Notes under the pieces: generated by a model
Told to the model about the DNA's origin: nothing
Database searches by the model: none
What the model saw: only the letters and a program-made list of their open reading frames with translations
Translations under genes and position numbers: made by a program
Part shown: piece by piece, positions 1-6,407 of the stretch
Layout of the letters: every line of letters starts with the position of its first letter
Numbering within the stretch: position 1 is the first letter of the stretch
Source of the DNA: Clostridiales bacterium
GTDB taxonomy: Bacteria > Bacillota > Clostridia > Lachnospirales > Lachnospiraceae
NCBI GenBank assembly: GCA_015655565.1
Contig: JAATEU010000267.1
Span: 1-12,319 of the forward strand
Direction of reading: 5' to 3'
DNA length: 12,319 bases

Positions 1-1
1 G

Positions 2-1633
2 AAAAAGAAAAACTTGAAGAAATGGACAGCTTTGCTGCTTATATCCGTAATAACGGCAGGAATGCTGGCAGGCTGCGGCAGCAGTTCCGGCAGTAATTCG
101 CCGGAAGGCAGCGGTGTAACAGATACTTCGTCGGCAAGCGGAAAGGAAGATTTTTCAGAACATCTTGATATCAGCATTGCCTTTTGGGATGTGGAATCAT
201 CATTGACGGGGACTTCTGATGACAAGGTGCTCAAAACCCTGGAGGACAAATTTAATGTGACATTTGTTCCGCAAAATATATCATGGGATGATTATGAACA
301 GAAGCTGCAGTTGTGGGCGGTATCAGATACATTGCCGGATATTTTCATGGGTGCCTCAAGAACAACGGCAAATTTTGCAAAGTGGGCAAATGAAGGTCTG
401 TTAAAGGAAATCCCTGCTGATCTTACCGCTTATCCGAATCTTGCGGAATATATGGACAGCCCGGAGCTTTCCACCTGCCAGGTAGGCGGGAAAACATACT
501 GTATTTTCCGGCAGACTTATACGGATCAGGCTTCAACGGTTCTTGACCGTGAGGTTGCTTACCGCTGGGACCTGGCACAGGAAGCGGGAATTACCAAAGA
601 ACCGGAAACCTGGGATGAATTCCGTGATATGATACAGGCAGTCATGAAAGCAGACCCGGAAGGAAAAGGGGTTCAGGGTATGACTGCCAAGGGGTATAAA
701 TTAATGAGCGGAATGTTTTTCCCATATTCCATGCCTTTAGGGGCAGTTAGCGGTGTCACCTTCTATTGGGTGGAGGATAATGCGGGGGGTTATATACCTG
801 TCTATTTTGCCGGTGAAGAATTAGGAGCAGAGGCACTTCCCACCTGGAATCTTCTAAGGGAAATGTATACGGAAGGAACTATAGAGAAAGACATTGCCGT
901 TACAACTTCAACTCAGGCACTGGAGAAGTTCCTTCAGGGGTCTAATGCAGCCATTCTGATTGATGGCAGCGCTACAAATATTTATAATGATGTAGGAAAA
1001 TATTGGGAAGAAATTTATAGTGAAAGCTTTTTAAACGATGTGAAGTTTCTAAATATCATGAAGGATAAGGACGGCAATAAGCGTTGGCCGATCTGGGATT
1101 ATGCATGGTCTGAATCCTACGTCAGTTCACGTGTAGATGAGGAAAAAATGGACAGAATCCTCTCTATCTATGATTATTTGCTTTCCAGGGAAGGCGTACT
1201 TCTTAGCAGATGCGGTATTGAAGGAGAAACATATGGGGTGGATGCAGACGGCAAAATAAATTATGAAGGATATGGCACGGGTGTCCCGGAAGAAACATAC
1301 AATAGTATTAAAACTTTTGCGTATCTTGTATCCTGGACTCCCGGTATGGAAAATCCGGATGAATTTCCAAGTGCCATTCCGCAGGAATATGTTGATATTA
1401 ACAATGCCCATGTGGCAGAGGCAAGAACATTGGAGATTCCTGAATATAATTATGACTGTACATCCGCCTATGTCGGCATGGAATCCGATTTTGCCCTGAA
1501 TGTGGAGGATGATATGCTTAATATTATGACCGGTTCTGAGACTGTGGAGAAGATATGGAATGACATTATCAGTAATTATAAAGAGGCAGGCCTGGAGGAT
1601 ATTATAAAGCAGGTTAATGCGGCTGTAAAATAA
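2..1633 (+). CDS. ABC-transporter extracellular solute-binding lipoprotein (carbohydrate type)
   Basis: This is a substrate-capturing lipoprotein of a sugar ABC importer, anchored outside the membrane. It starts with a lysine-rich n-region, a hydrophobic stretch and a lipobox MLAGC (Cys21 counted from the TTG at 14). A Ser/Gly-rich tether follows, then a type-2 periplasmic-binding fold of about 500 residues, the size usual for LplA-like proteins. Start: TTG at 14 is possible, but the frame is open to base 2 and reads K-K-K-N-L-K-K-W. Base 1 is a G, so the true start is probably an ATG whose first two bases lie just outside the window. No permease gene is inside the window; by family habit they would lie upstream. 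The next gene, on the same strand about 106 bp on, is a glycoside hydrolase, which suggests an oligosaccharide as ligand. The sugar itself cannot be read from sequence. Confidence 0.9.
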   Translation, partial: KKKNLKKWTALLLISVITAGMLAGCGSSSGSNSPEGSGVTDTSSASGKEDFSEHLDISIAFWDVESSLTGTSDDKVLKTLEDKFNVTFVPQNISWDDYEQKLQLWAVSDTLPDIFMGASRTTANFAKWANEGLLKEIPADLTAYPNLAEYMDSPELSTCQVGGKTYCIFRQTYTDQASTVLDREVAYRWDLAQEAGITKEPETWDEFRDMIQAVMKADPEGKGVQGMTAKGYKLMSGMFFPYSMPLGAVSGVTFYWVEDNAGGYIPVYFAGEELGAEALPTWNLLREMYTEGTIEKDIAVTTSTQALEKFLQGSNAAILIDGSATNIYNDVGKYWEEIYSESFLNDVKFLNIMKDKDGNKRWPIWDYAWSESYVSSRVDEEKMDRILSIYDYLLSREGVLLSRCGIEGETYGVDADGKINYEGYGTGVPEETYNSIKTFAYLVSWTPGMENPDEFPSAIPQEYVDINNAHVAEARTLEIPEYNYDCTSAYVGMESDFALNVEDDMLNIMTGSETVEKIWNDIISNYKEAGLEDIIKQVNAAVK

Positions 1634-1671
1634 TCACAGAATGCATATTATGATTATGCTGGAGTAGATCT

Positions 1672-1714
1672 GGCAGCGGGGTCCCATGTTATAACAGGAG
1701 GGTATGCCGCTGCC
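1672..1714 (+). promoter_or_regulatory. Intercistronic GC-rich hairpin between binding protein and hydrolase
   Basis: GGCAGCGG (1672-1679) and CCGCTGCC (1707-1714) form a perfect 8-bp stem with a 27-nt loop. The loop holds the palindrome GTTATAAC (1688-1695) and an AGGAGG (1697-1702). No T-run follows, so this is not a standard terminator. It may stabilise or process the mRNA, setting unequal levels of binding protein and enzyme. That role is inference. Confidence 0.4.
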
Positions 1715-1739
1715 TTGTTGCATAGGGAGAAGAAAATAT

Positions 1740-3695
1740 ATGAAGGATTTGTACAGCGGAGAATTACTTGCACCCTCAAGCGGATTGGAATTGCCCATCT
1801 GGGATGAGGAAAAAAAGATACCCTGGCAGGATGCCAGGTATCTGGTTCTGGTGCTAAAAAATAACGAAAATCATACCTTGACTTTTAATGTGGATTTCTA
1901 CACGGATAAGAAGGCTGAAGAATATGCCTTGAGGGTGACCTTCAGTATATTGCCTCATATAGATTGTACGGTACCCATTGATCTGAACCTGTTCGGTTCC
2001 CAGACATTAATTGTTCCAAGAACTAAGGGCAGACTGCGTATGATGGTGTACGGAAAGCCTCTCAGACAGGAAGAGATAGTGGGGCTTAAGCTTACGATAT
2101 TAAAGTGCTGCAAAGAACAATCCGTCATTTTGAGGCATATGTATCTAAGTTATGAGATGCCGGATTTGACATTACCGGAGGAGCCTTTGATGGATGAAAT
2201 GGGCCAATGGATTCAGAAGGAATGGGACAGTAAACTCCACAGTGTGGAGGAGTGTACAAAAATACTGAGAGAAAGACTGGATCTGGCAGAAAAAGAAAAT
2301 TGCTGTTACGATAACCAAGAATGGGATGTCTACGGAGGCTGGAAGAAGAAAAAATTTAATAAAACAGGCTGGTTTCATGTGGTGGAAGATGGAAAGAGGT
2401 ACTGGCTTGCGGATCCTGAAGGAAATGCTTTTTTTTCCACTGGTATTGATTGTATGCATGCAGGAAACGATACACCTGTTTATATGGAAGCAGAACTTTG
2501 TAAATGGATACCGGACAGGAATGATTTGGAATATTCCGATGGATGGGAGAAGGAGGGCAGAAGCTTTAATTATGGAATCGCTAATCTGATTCGTGCTTTT
2601 GGCAGAAGAAAATGGAAGGAAAGCTTTTATAAAATCTTAAAAAGTTATTTATATAAATGGCATATAAATACTATTGGAAACTGGTCGTCACTTGAATTTA
2701 TCCGATATGCTAAAATGCCCTATGTGCTTCCCCTGGATGCCATGGGTGCACCTTTCCCGGGGACAGAAAAGTCAATTTTCAGAGACTTTCCGGATGTTTT
2801 TTCAGAGGAATATAAGCAGAATGCGGTTAAATATGCTCAGAATATAAAACCGTTTGTTGATGATCCTTATCTGATTGGATATTTTATGAGGAATGAACCA
2901 AGCTGGGGATTTGTTTTTAATATGCTGATAGCCGAAGAAATGCTGGAATCAGAAGAGAATTTTGTCAGCCGGCAGATTTTTATCCGGAGACTGGCAGAAA
3001 AATATAAAATAGTGGAAGCACTTAACTTTGCATGGAATGTACAATTGTCTTCTTTTGCGGATTTAAATAAGCCTTTGCGGCATGCCGCGGACTATTCGGG
3101 AAGTGCAAGAGAGGACATAAAGGAATTTTCAAAGGAAATGATTGAAAGATATGTTCAGATACCTGCTTTGGAATTGCGGAAGCTGGATCCGAATCACTTA
3201 AATCTGGGAATGCGTTACGCCTTCGTAACCGATCCTGTTATGTTAAGCGGACATGAATATTTTGATGTTTTTTCTATGAACCTTTATCAAATGAGTCCCT
3301 ATAGAGAGTTGGCGGAAATCGGAGAAATTCTTCATATGCCTATTATGATCGGCGAATTTCATTTTGGAGCCCTGGATAAAGGACTGTTGTCCACCGGGCT
3401 GCGGGCGGTTGCCAGTCAGAGAGAACGGGGAAAAGCATACAGGTACTATATGGAGCAGGGAGTAAAATCCGGGTATTTTCTGGGGGCGCATTATTTTCAG
3501 TTGGTAGATCAGAATTGCCTCGGCCGCTTTGACGGTGAAAATTATCAAATAGGAATTGTAGACCTGGCATTGCAGGAATACAAAGATATGACAGAAATTA
3601 TGACGGAATGCAACAAGCATATCTATAAGGTTATTAATGGGGAGCAGCCTGTATTTGCGGATGCTGTTAAAGAAATACCGGCAGTGCACTGTTAA
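1740..3695 (+). CDS. Clan GH-A glycoside hydrolase, agarase/GH50-like, cytoplasmic
   Basis: This is a probable retaining beta-glycosidase of 651 residues. The N-terminal ~180 residues look like a beta-sandwich. A catalytic barrel follows, opening with GWFHVVEDGKRYWLADPEG and FFSTGID, a signature I associate with GH50-type agarases. The clan GH-A acid/base is probably E386 in RNEPSWG, and the nucleophile E539 in IGEFHFGALDKG, close to the SEFHFGA(L/T)DRG seen in GH50. I chose ATG 1740 because AGGGAG lies 10 bp upstream. An in-frame ATG at 1704 has AGGAGG only one base away and would add 12 odd residues. There is no signal peptide, so it should act in the cytoplasm on oligosaccharides brought in by the transporter encoded just upstream. 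The family is fairly sure as an agarase-like GH-A enzyme. The substrate (agar-type galactan, another beta-galactoside, or something else) is not. Confidence 0.8.
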   Translation: MKDLYSGELLAPSSGLELPIWDEEKKIPWQDARYLVLVLKNNENHTLTFNVDFYTDKKAEEYALRVTFSILPHIDCTVPIDLNLFGSQTLIVPRTKGRLRMMVYGKPLRQEEIVGLKLTILKCCKEQSVILRHMYLSYEMPDLTLPEEPLMDEMGQWIQKEWDSKLHSVEECTKILRERLDLAEKENCCYDNQEWDVYGGWKKKKFNKTGWFHVVEDGKRYWLADPEGNAFFSTGIDCMHAGNDTPVYMEAELCKWIPDRNDLEYSDGWEKEGRSFNYGIANLIRAFGRRKWKESFYKILKSYLYKWHINTIGNWSSLEFIRYAKMPYVLPLDAMGAPFPGTEKSIFRDFPDVFSEEYKQNAVKYAQNIKPFVDDPYLIGYFMRNEPSWGFVFNMLIAEEMLESEENFVSRQIFIRRLAEKYKIVEALNFAWNVQLSSFADLNKPLRHAADYSGSAREDIKEFSKEMIERYVQIPALELRKLDPNHLNLGMRYAFVTDPVMLSGHEYFDVFSMNLYQMSPYRELAEIGEILHMPIMIGEFHFGALDKGLLSTGLRAVASQRERGKAYRYYMEQGVKSGYFLGAHYFQLVDQNCLGRFDGENYQIGIVDLALQEYKDMTEIMTECNKHIYKVINGEQPVFADAVKEIPAVHC

Positions 3696-3787
3696 AGGCA
3701 ACGTGCCTGAACTGCTACTGCTAATTTCATAGAATGGCTCACCCTATATCCAAAAGAATTTAATATGACAGTCAAAGAACTCCGTGG

Positions 3788-3795
3788 GGATAATG
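3788..3795 (+). repeat. 8-bp target-site duplication, left copy (GGATAATG)
   Basis: GGATAATG abuts the left terminal inverted repeat of the element at 3796-3891. It is identical to the copy directly after the right end (3892-3899). Confidence 0.75.
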
Positions 3796-3891
3796 GAGGC
3801 TGCTGAAAAAGTCCCTTTCACAAACTTGGCATGAATATAGATACACCTTTATTCATTCAGCTTCCTAAAAAAGGACTTTTTCAGTAGCCTC
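3796..3891. mobile_element. 96-bp MITE-like non-autonomous element
   Basis: The ends are 19-bp inverted repeats: GAGGCTGCTGAAAAAGTCC (3796-3814) and GGACTTTTTCAGTAGCCTC (3873-3891), with one mismatch that is a G-T wobble. About 58 AT-rich bases lie between them with no coding capacity. Perfect 8-bp direct repeats flank the element, which is the mark of transposition and not of a simple hairpin. Size, inverted ends and lack of a transposase fit a MITE moved in trans by a resident IS that makes 8-bp duplications. I cannot name that IS family from sequence. The long stem lies between the convergent hydrolase and motB genes, so it could also act as a two-way transcription terminator. Confidence 0.75.
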
Positions 3892-3899
3892 GGATAATG
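3892..3899 (+). repeat. 8-bp target-site duplication, right copy (GGATAATG)
   Basis: Identical to 3788-3795 and directly abutting the right inverted repeat. The insertion is probably fairly recent, since neither copy has drifted. Confidence 0.75.
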
Positions 3900-4081
3900 T
3901 GATAGAGTTAAATACAGGTTCCCTGTATTGTATCTTTGGCATGGATATCAACGAGTTTTATGAAATGTACTATACCGGAAATTTAAGGGTCATTCGAAAA
4001 GGGAGGAAAAGTATGACAAGTCTGCGGTATGCAATGGGAGCAAGATTGAAAATAATCTGGACTGGTGGTCTTGACTGTTTT

Positions 4082-4819
4082 CTACTCCTCCGCTGCCTCA
4101 ATGAAGAAGTCCACTCGTCTGTTTTTAGCCCTTCCAACCGTGGTATCGTTGTCGGCAATAGGATAGAACTCACTGTAGCCGACAGCAGAAAATTTCTTCG
4201 GCTCAAATTCGGATATCTCCAAAAGCCGTCTCAGAACATTAACAGCCCGGCTTGTAGACAGTTCCCAGTTACTATCAAACTGTTTGGTGTTTATTGGAAG
4301 GTTGTCGGTGTGTCCCTCTATCCGTATTATTTTAATAGAGTCGTCATATACTGTCAGTATATCTGAAATCTTGTTAAGTAAGGGTTCCGCAGTGGGATTG
4401 ATATCGGCCCGGCCTGAGTCAAAAAAAACGGAAGCCGCCACACGTAACAGGATTTCTTTATTACCTTGCTTCGTTACGCTCAGCTGATTAGAAAGTCCGG
4501 TCTCATTGATGTAAGCTTTTATGTATTCGTAGAGGTTATTAAAGCTTTCCTGGTCGGGCAAGACGCTGTCTTGCCCTGGCAATATACTGTCATGGCTGGG
4601 CAATATTGTTGATTCCGCGAATTCAGCTATTACATTTTGTCCGTTCGCCGACGTGGACTTGGATGCTTCAATCGCTTGACTCATCATGGCAAATGAAAAC
4701 AGAATCACGAATATCGCAAGCAAGTCTGTCATCAGGTCACTATAACTATCCTGCCAATTAGCTTCGTCACCATCCTCATCTTCATCGTTTAATCTGCTGA
4801 ATTTACTTCTGCTATTCAT
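4082..4819 (-). CDS. motB: MotB, flagellar stator peptidoglycan-anchoring subunit
   Basis: MotB (245 aa) anchors the ion-driven MotA/MotB stator to peptidoglycan. A charged cytoplasmic N-terminus rich in Asp/Glu leads into one membrane helix (about 28-46, DLMTDLLAIFVILFSFAMM). D28 in the SYSDLMTD motif matches the ion-carrying aspartate of E. coli MotB (YADFMTA). A periplasmic linker follows, then an OmpA/MotB peptidoglycan-binding domain (about 105-240) with FFDSGRADI, EGHTDNLPI, LSTSRAVNVL and KNRRVDFFI. The linker holds three imperfect 7-residue tandem repeats (72-92). The ATG overlaps the motA stop as ATGA, so translation is probably coupled. Ion choice (H+ or Na+) cannot be settled here; a soluble or non-flagellar MotAB-like role is unlikely given the sigma-D promoter. 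Confidence 0.93.
   Translation of the reverse strand: MNSRSKFSRLNDEDEDGDEANWQDSYSDLMTDLLAIFVILFSFAMMSQAIEASKSTSANGQNVIAEFAESTILPSHDSILPGQDSVLPDQESFNNLYEYIKAYINETGLSNQLSVTKQGNKEILLRVAASVFFDSGRADINPTAEPLLNKISDILTVYDDSIKIIRIEGHTDNLPINTKQFDSNWELSTSRAVNVLRRLLEISEFEPKKFSAVGYSEFYPIADNDTTVGRAKNRRVDFFIEAAEE
4544..4606 (-). repeat. Three 21-bp tandem repeats in the motB linker
   Basis: Three 21-bp units (4586-4606, 4565-4585, 4544-4564, reading the minus strand) encode ILPSHDS, ILPGQDS and VLPDQES, MotB residues 72-92. The units are imperfect at DNA level. They lie between the membrane helix/plug region and the peptidoglycan-binding domain and would change linker length if copy number varied. Confidence 0.7.
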
Positions 4820-5643
4820 AGTTGACTAGTCATCTCCTTTGCTTTAAATGCATCGTCCTGCTCCTGCTCCTTTTCCTCTGGTGCATCCGGGTCTAAATTC
4901 GCATATGCCGATAATTCTTCTTTTATTAGCTTGGGATTTTTCCCCTGCTGAATAGCTGCAAGTCCCTCAATTAGCAATTCTCTTCTTGATTCTTCTTCTT
5001 TATTCATAATCTTCAACCTTTTAGCCAGTGGCGAAAATACTATATAAGCTATGAAAGCTCCATAAAATGAGGAAACCAGTTCAAGTGCCATCATAGGTCC
5101 CAGCGCAGTTGGATCTTCTAAGTTATTTAACATAGGTATAAGACCTACATAGGTTCCAAGGAGACCTAATGCCGGTGCTGTAGCTGCTATCATATCTAAC
5201 ATTGAAGCCCCTTTTTGATGTCTTTGTTTCATGAAGTAGGTTGAGCCCTCCAATAAATTTCTGAGTTGCTCCTCGTCTGCGCCGTCCACGATAAGCTGTA
5301 TTCCTTTCTTCACGAAATCATCCTCAGTAAACTGATCAACAAAATCTTCAAGAGCCAGTATGCCTTCTCTTCTTGATATTTCAGCGAACTTTACTAAAAT
5401 AACGATATCTTCTCTTAAATCATATTCATCCTTTTTAAAAGCCCTTTTTATAACTGACCCGATAGTTTTTAGCCTTTGGGCCGGAAAAGCTATTACAACG
5501 GCTCCCAATGTACCGCCAAATATAATAAATGCCGATGGTAAATTCCAGAATAAAATCGGCTCTCCCGTTACTATTATTGAACCAACTACAAAGGATACAC
5601 CTATTATCAGTCCAATCAGTGTTGTGTTTCTTAATTTTGACAA
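4816..5643 (-). CDS. motA: MotA, flagellar stator ion-channel subunit
   Basis: MotA (275 aa) is the membrane subunit that couples ion flow to flagellar torque. Four membrane segments are visible at about 8-26, 35-52, 152-172 and 183-206. They are separated by the long cytoplasmic loop that contacts the rotor, including ISRREGILALE (89-99). Family motifs are FGGTLGAVVIAFP, ATAPALGLLGTYVGLIPML (with the conserved prolines) and LGPMMALELVSSFYGA. The start is TTG at 5643, supported by AGGAGG (5652-5657) 8 bp upstream. The C-terminal tail is acidic and extends past the usual end. A sigma-D-type promoter lies about 150 bp upstream, and the stop overlaps the motB start. Confidence 0.94.
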   Translation of the reverse strand: MSKLRNTTLIGLIIGVSFVVGSIIVTGEPILFWNLPSAFIIFGGTLGAVVIAFPAQRLKTIGSVIKRAFKKDEYDLREDIVILVKFAEISRREGILALEDFVDQFTEDDFVKKGIQLIVDGADEEQLRNLLEGSTYFMKQRHQKGASMLDMIAATAPALGLLGTYVGLIPMLNNLEDPTALGPMMALELVSSFYGAFIAYIVFSPLAKRLKIMNKEEESRRELLIEGLAAIQQGKNPKLIKEELSAYANLDPDAPEEKEQEQDDAFKAKEMTSQL

Positions 5644-5793
5644 TGTGAAAACCTCCTATTTAGTCGCAGCTTTATGTATTCATGACCATTCTTTGGCAAT
5701 ACAAAAGAACTTACTGTCATTCATGCTATTACGAATTTACCTCCACAAAAATCCAAAATTTACCTTTGCGCTTTTGCATAATAGATAAAATAT

Positions 5794-5820
5794 ATATCGG
5801 CTACTTTGGGAATTGGGTTA
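5794..5820 (-). promoter_or_regulatory. Sigma-D (sigma-28) flagellar promoter for motAB
   Basis: On the minus strand: TAAC (5817-5820), exactly 15 bases, then GCCGATAT (5794-5801). The family consensus is TAAA-N15-GCCGATAA, so 10 of 12 key bases match at ideal spacing. It points to motA and would give an mRNA leader of about 140 nt. This ties stator expression to the late flagellar regulon. Confidence 0.75.
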
Positions 5821-5944
5821 ACACCTTTTATTAAAAAACATAATTTTTATTAGTAAAAGAAATCAGAAAAAAGATTAACCTCTTAATGTTTGGAAGTTTT
5901 ATTATTTTTTACATTGTTTTTACTTGTTATCCTTAATAATATGA

Positions 5945-5950
5945 TATAAT
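5945..5950 (+). promoter_or_regulatory. Candidate -10 box of the mini-ORF/reductase transcript
   Basis: A perfect TATAAT sits in a very AT-rich stretch, 18 bp before a strong Shine-Dalgarno sequence. No good -35 lies at 16-18 bp. The nearest candidate is TTTACT at 5919-5924, with 20-bp spacing. The site may need an activator, or may be chance in AT-rich DNA. Confidence 0.35.
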
Positions 5951-5984
5951 TTAATAATAATAAATCTAGGAGGAGTATTTTTTC

Positions 5985-6014
5985 ATGAAGTTAAGCAGAG
6001 AAGAAAGATCATGA
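5985..6014 (+). CDS. Nine-codon mini-ORF (MKLSREERS) with strong RBS
   Basis: ATG at 5985 follows AGGAGGAG (5968-5975) with 9-bp spacing, one of the best ribosome binding sites in the window, yet the frame stops after MKLSREERS. It may be a leader peptide regulating the reductase genes 142 bp downstream, or the surviving 5' end of a lost gene. Nothing after the stop up to 6156 looks coding. I do not recognise the peptide. Confidence 0.35.
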   Translation: MKLSREERS

Positions 6015-6103
6015 ATATTAATTGATTGCGGCAATTCTTCGATAGGCTTTTAACTTTAAATTTAACACTTTTGTAATTTTATAAGTTTATCCTGTTCAAT
6101 ATT

Positions 6104-6111
6104 TTATCGGC
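6104..6111 (-). promoter_or_regulatory. Second GCCGATAA box (possible sigma-D -10)
   Basis: The minus strand reads GCCGATAA, a perfect sigma-28 -10. Fifteen bases upstream is TATT, a poor match to TAAA. The core TATCGGCTACT recurs at 5795-5805 in the same orientation. It may be a weak second motAB promoter, a leftover duplicate, or chance. Confidence 0.25.
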
Positions 6112-6156
6112 TACTATAACATTATTAATATTCGAAATAACGGGGAGAAATGAGAT

Positions 6157-6399
6157 ATGGCTGTTGAATTTGATTATGATGATGAATACTGCACTGGCTG
6201 TATGGCCTGTGTCCAAGCATGCAAGGACTTCTATGATCTTCCTTGTGGTAATAATTTTCGTACCGTTACTGTAACAGAGGCATTTAAGGGCGACGGTACT
6301 TTGGAGGTAACTTTTAAAAGCCGATGCCAAAACCCCTGTAAGAATCATGTCTGTGTCCCTGCTTGTCCTATAAGTCTGATTACCGTAAAGAAGGAGTAG
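6157..6399 (+). CDS. Two-cluster [4Fe-4S] electron-transfer protein, half-length DmsB-like
   Basis: This 80-residue ferredoxin-like subunit probably passes electrons to the reductase encoded next. Two cysteine sets are visible: C12-x2-C15-x2-C18-x3-C22 (CTGCMACVQACKDF) and C57-x3-C61-x4-C66-x3-C70 followed by Pro, enough for two [4Fe-4S] clusters. The opening closely follows the first half of E. coli DmsB (CTGCKTCELACKDF), but that protein is about 205 residues with four clusters. Here the second half is absent and the stop is clean. No signal peptide or membrane helix is present. A GGGGAG stands 9 bp before the ATG. The next start codon lies 8 bp after the stop, so the two genes form one operon. 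A small ferredoxin of another pathway is possible but less likely in this setting. Confidence 0.85.
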   Translation: MAVEFDYDDEYCTGCMACVQACKDFYDLPCGNNFRTVTVTEAFKGDGTLEVTFKSRCQNPCKNHVCVPACPISLITVKKE

Positions 6400-6407
6400 A
6401 TAATACC

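Larger units (their letters stand above)
3711..4080 (+). pseudogene. Decayed reading frame split by a MITE-like insertion
   Basis: Codons run open from 3711 (NFIEWLTLYPKEFNMTVKEL, then RGDN) to the left edge of the MITE-like element and stop inside it at 3804. If the element and one copy of its 8-bp duplication (104 bp in all) are removed, the frame continues exactly into VIELNTGSLYCIFGMDINEF and on to about 4010. I do not recognise the protein. It has no evident start or Shine-Dalgarno sequence, and its downstream end runs into the 3' end of motB, so it is at most an internal fragment. The in-frame rejoining could be chance (one in three for any insertion). Confidence 0.35.

Noticed and set aside
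1127..1499. Open frames on both strands inside the binding-protein gene
   Set aside because: They lie wholly inside a well-supported gene, lack ribosome sites and have no recognisable motifs.
3970..4080. Alternative plus-strand frame ending SKIENNLDWWS before motB
   Set aside because: Short, without a start or ribosome site, and in conflict with the frame that rejoins across the MITE. I cannot choose firmly, but it has no recognisable family.
3899..4366. 155-codon plus-strand frame from the MITE edge into motB
   Set aside because: Most of it is antisense to motB, and its start is created by the target duplication. Only the part before 4081 is kept, as a decayed fragment.
5360..5788. Plus-strand frame of 142 codons over the motA start
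   Set aside because: Antisense to motA and to its promoter; the composition is that of the complement of membrane helices.
5644..6156. Possible riboswitch (Moco or c-di-GMP type) before the reductase or motAB genes
   Set aside because: I looked for the conserved core segments of both classes as I know them and saw none. Covariance-model search would settle it.
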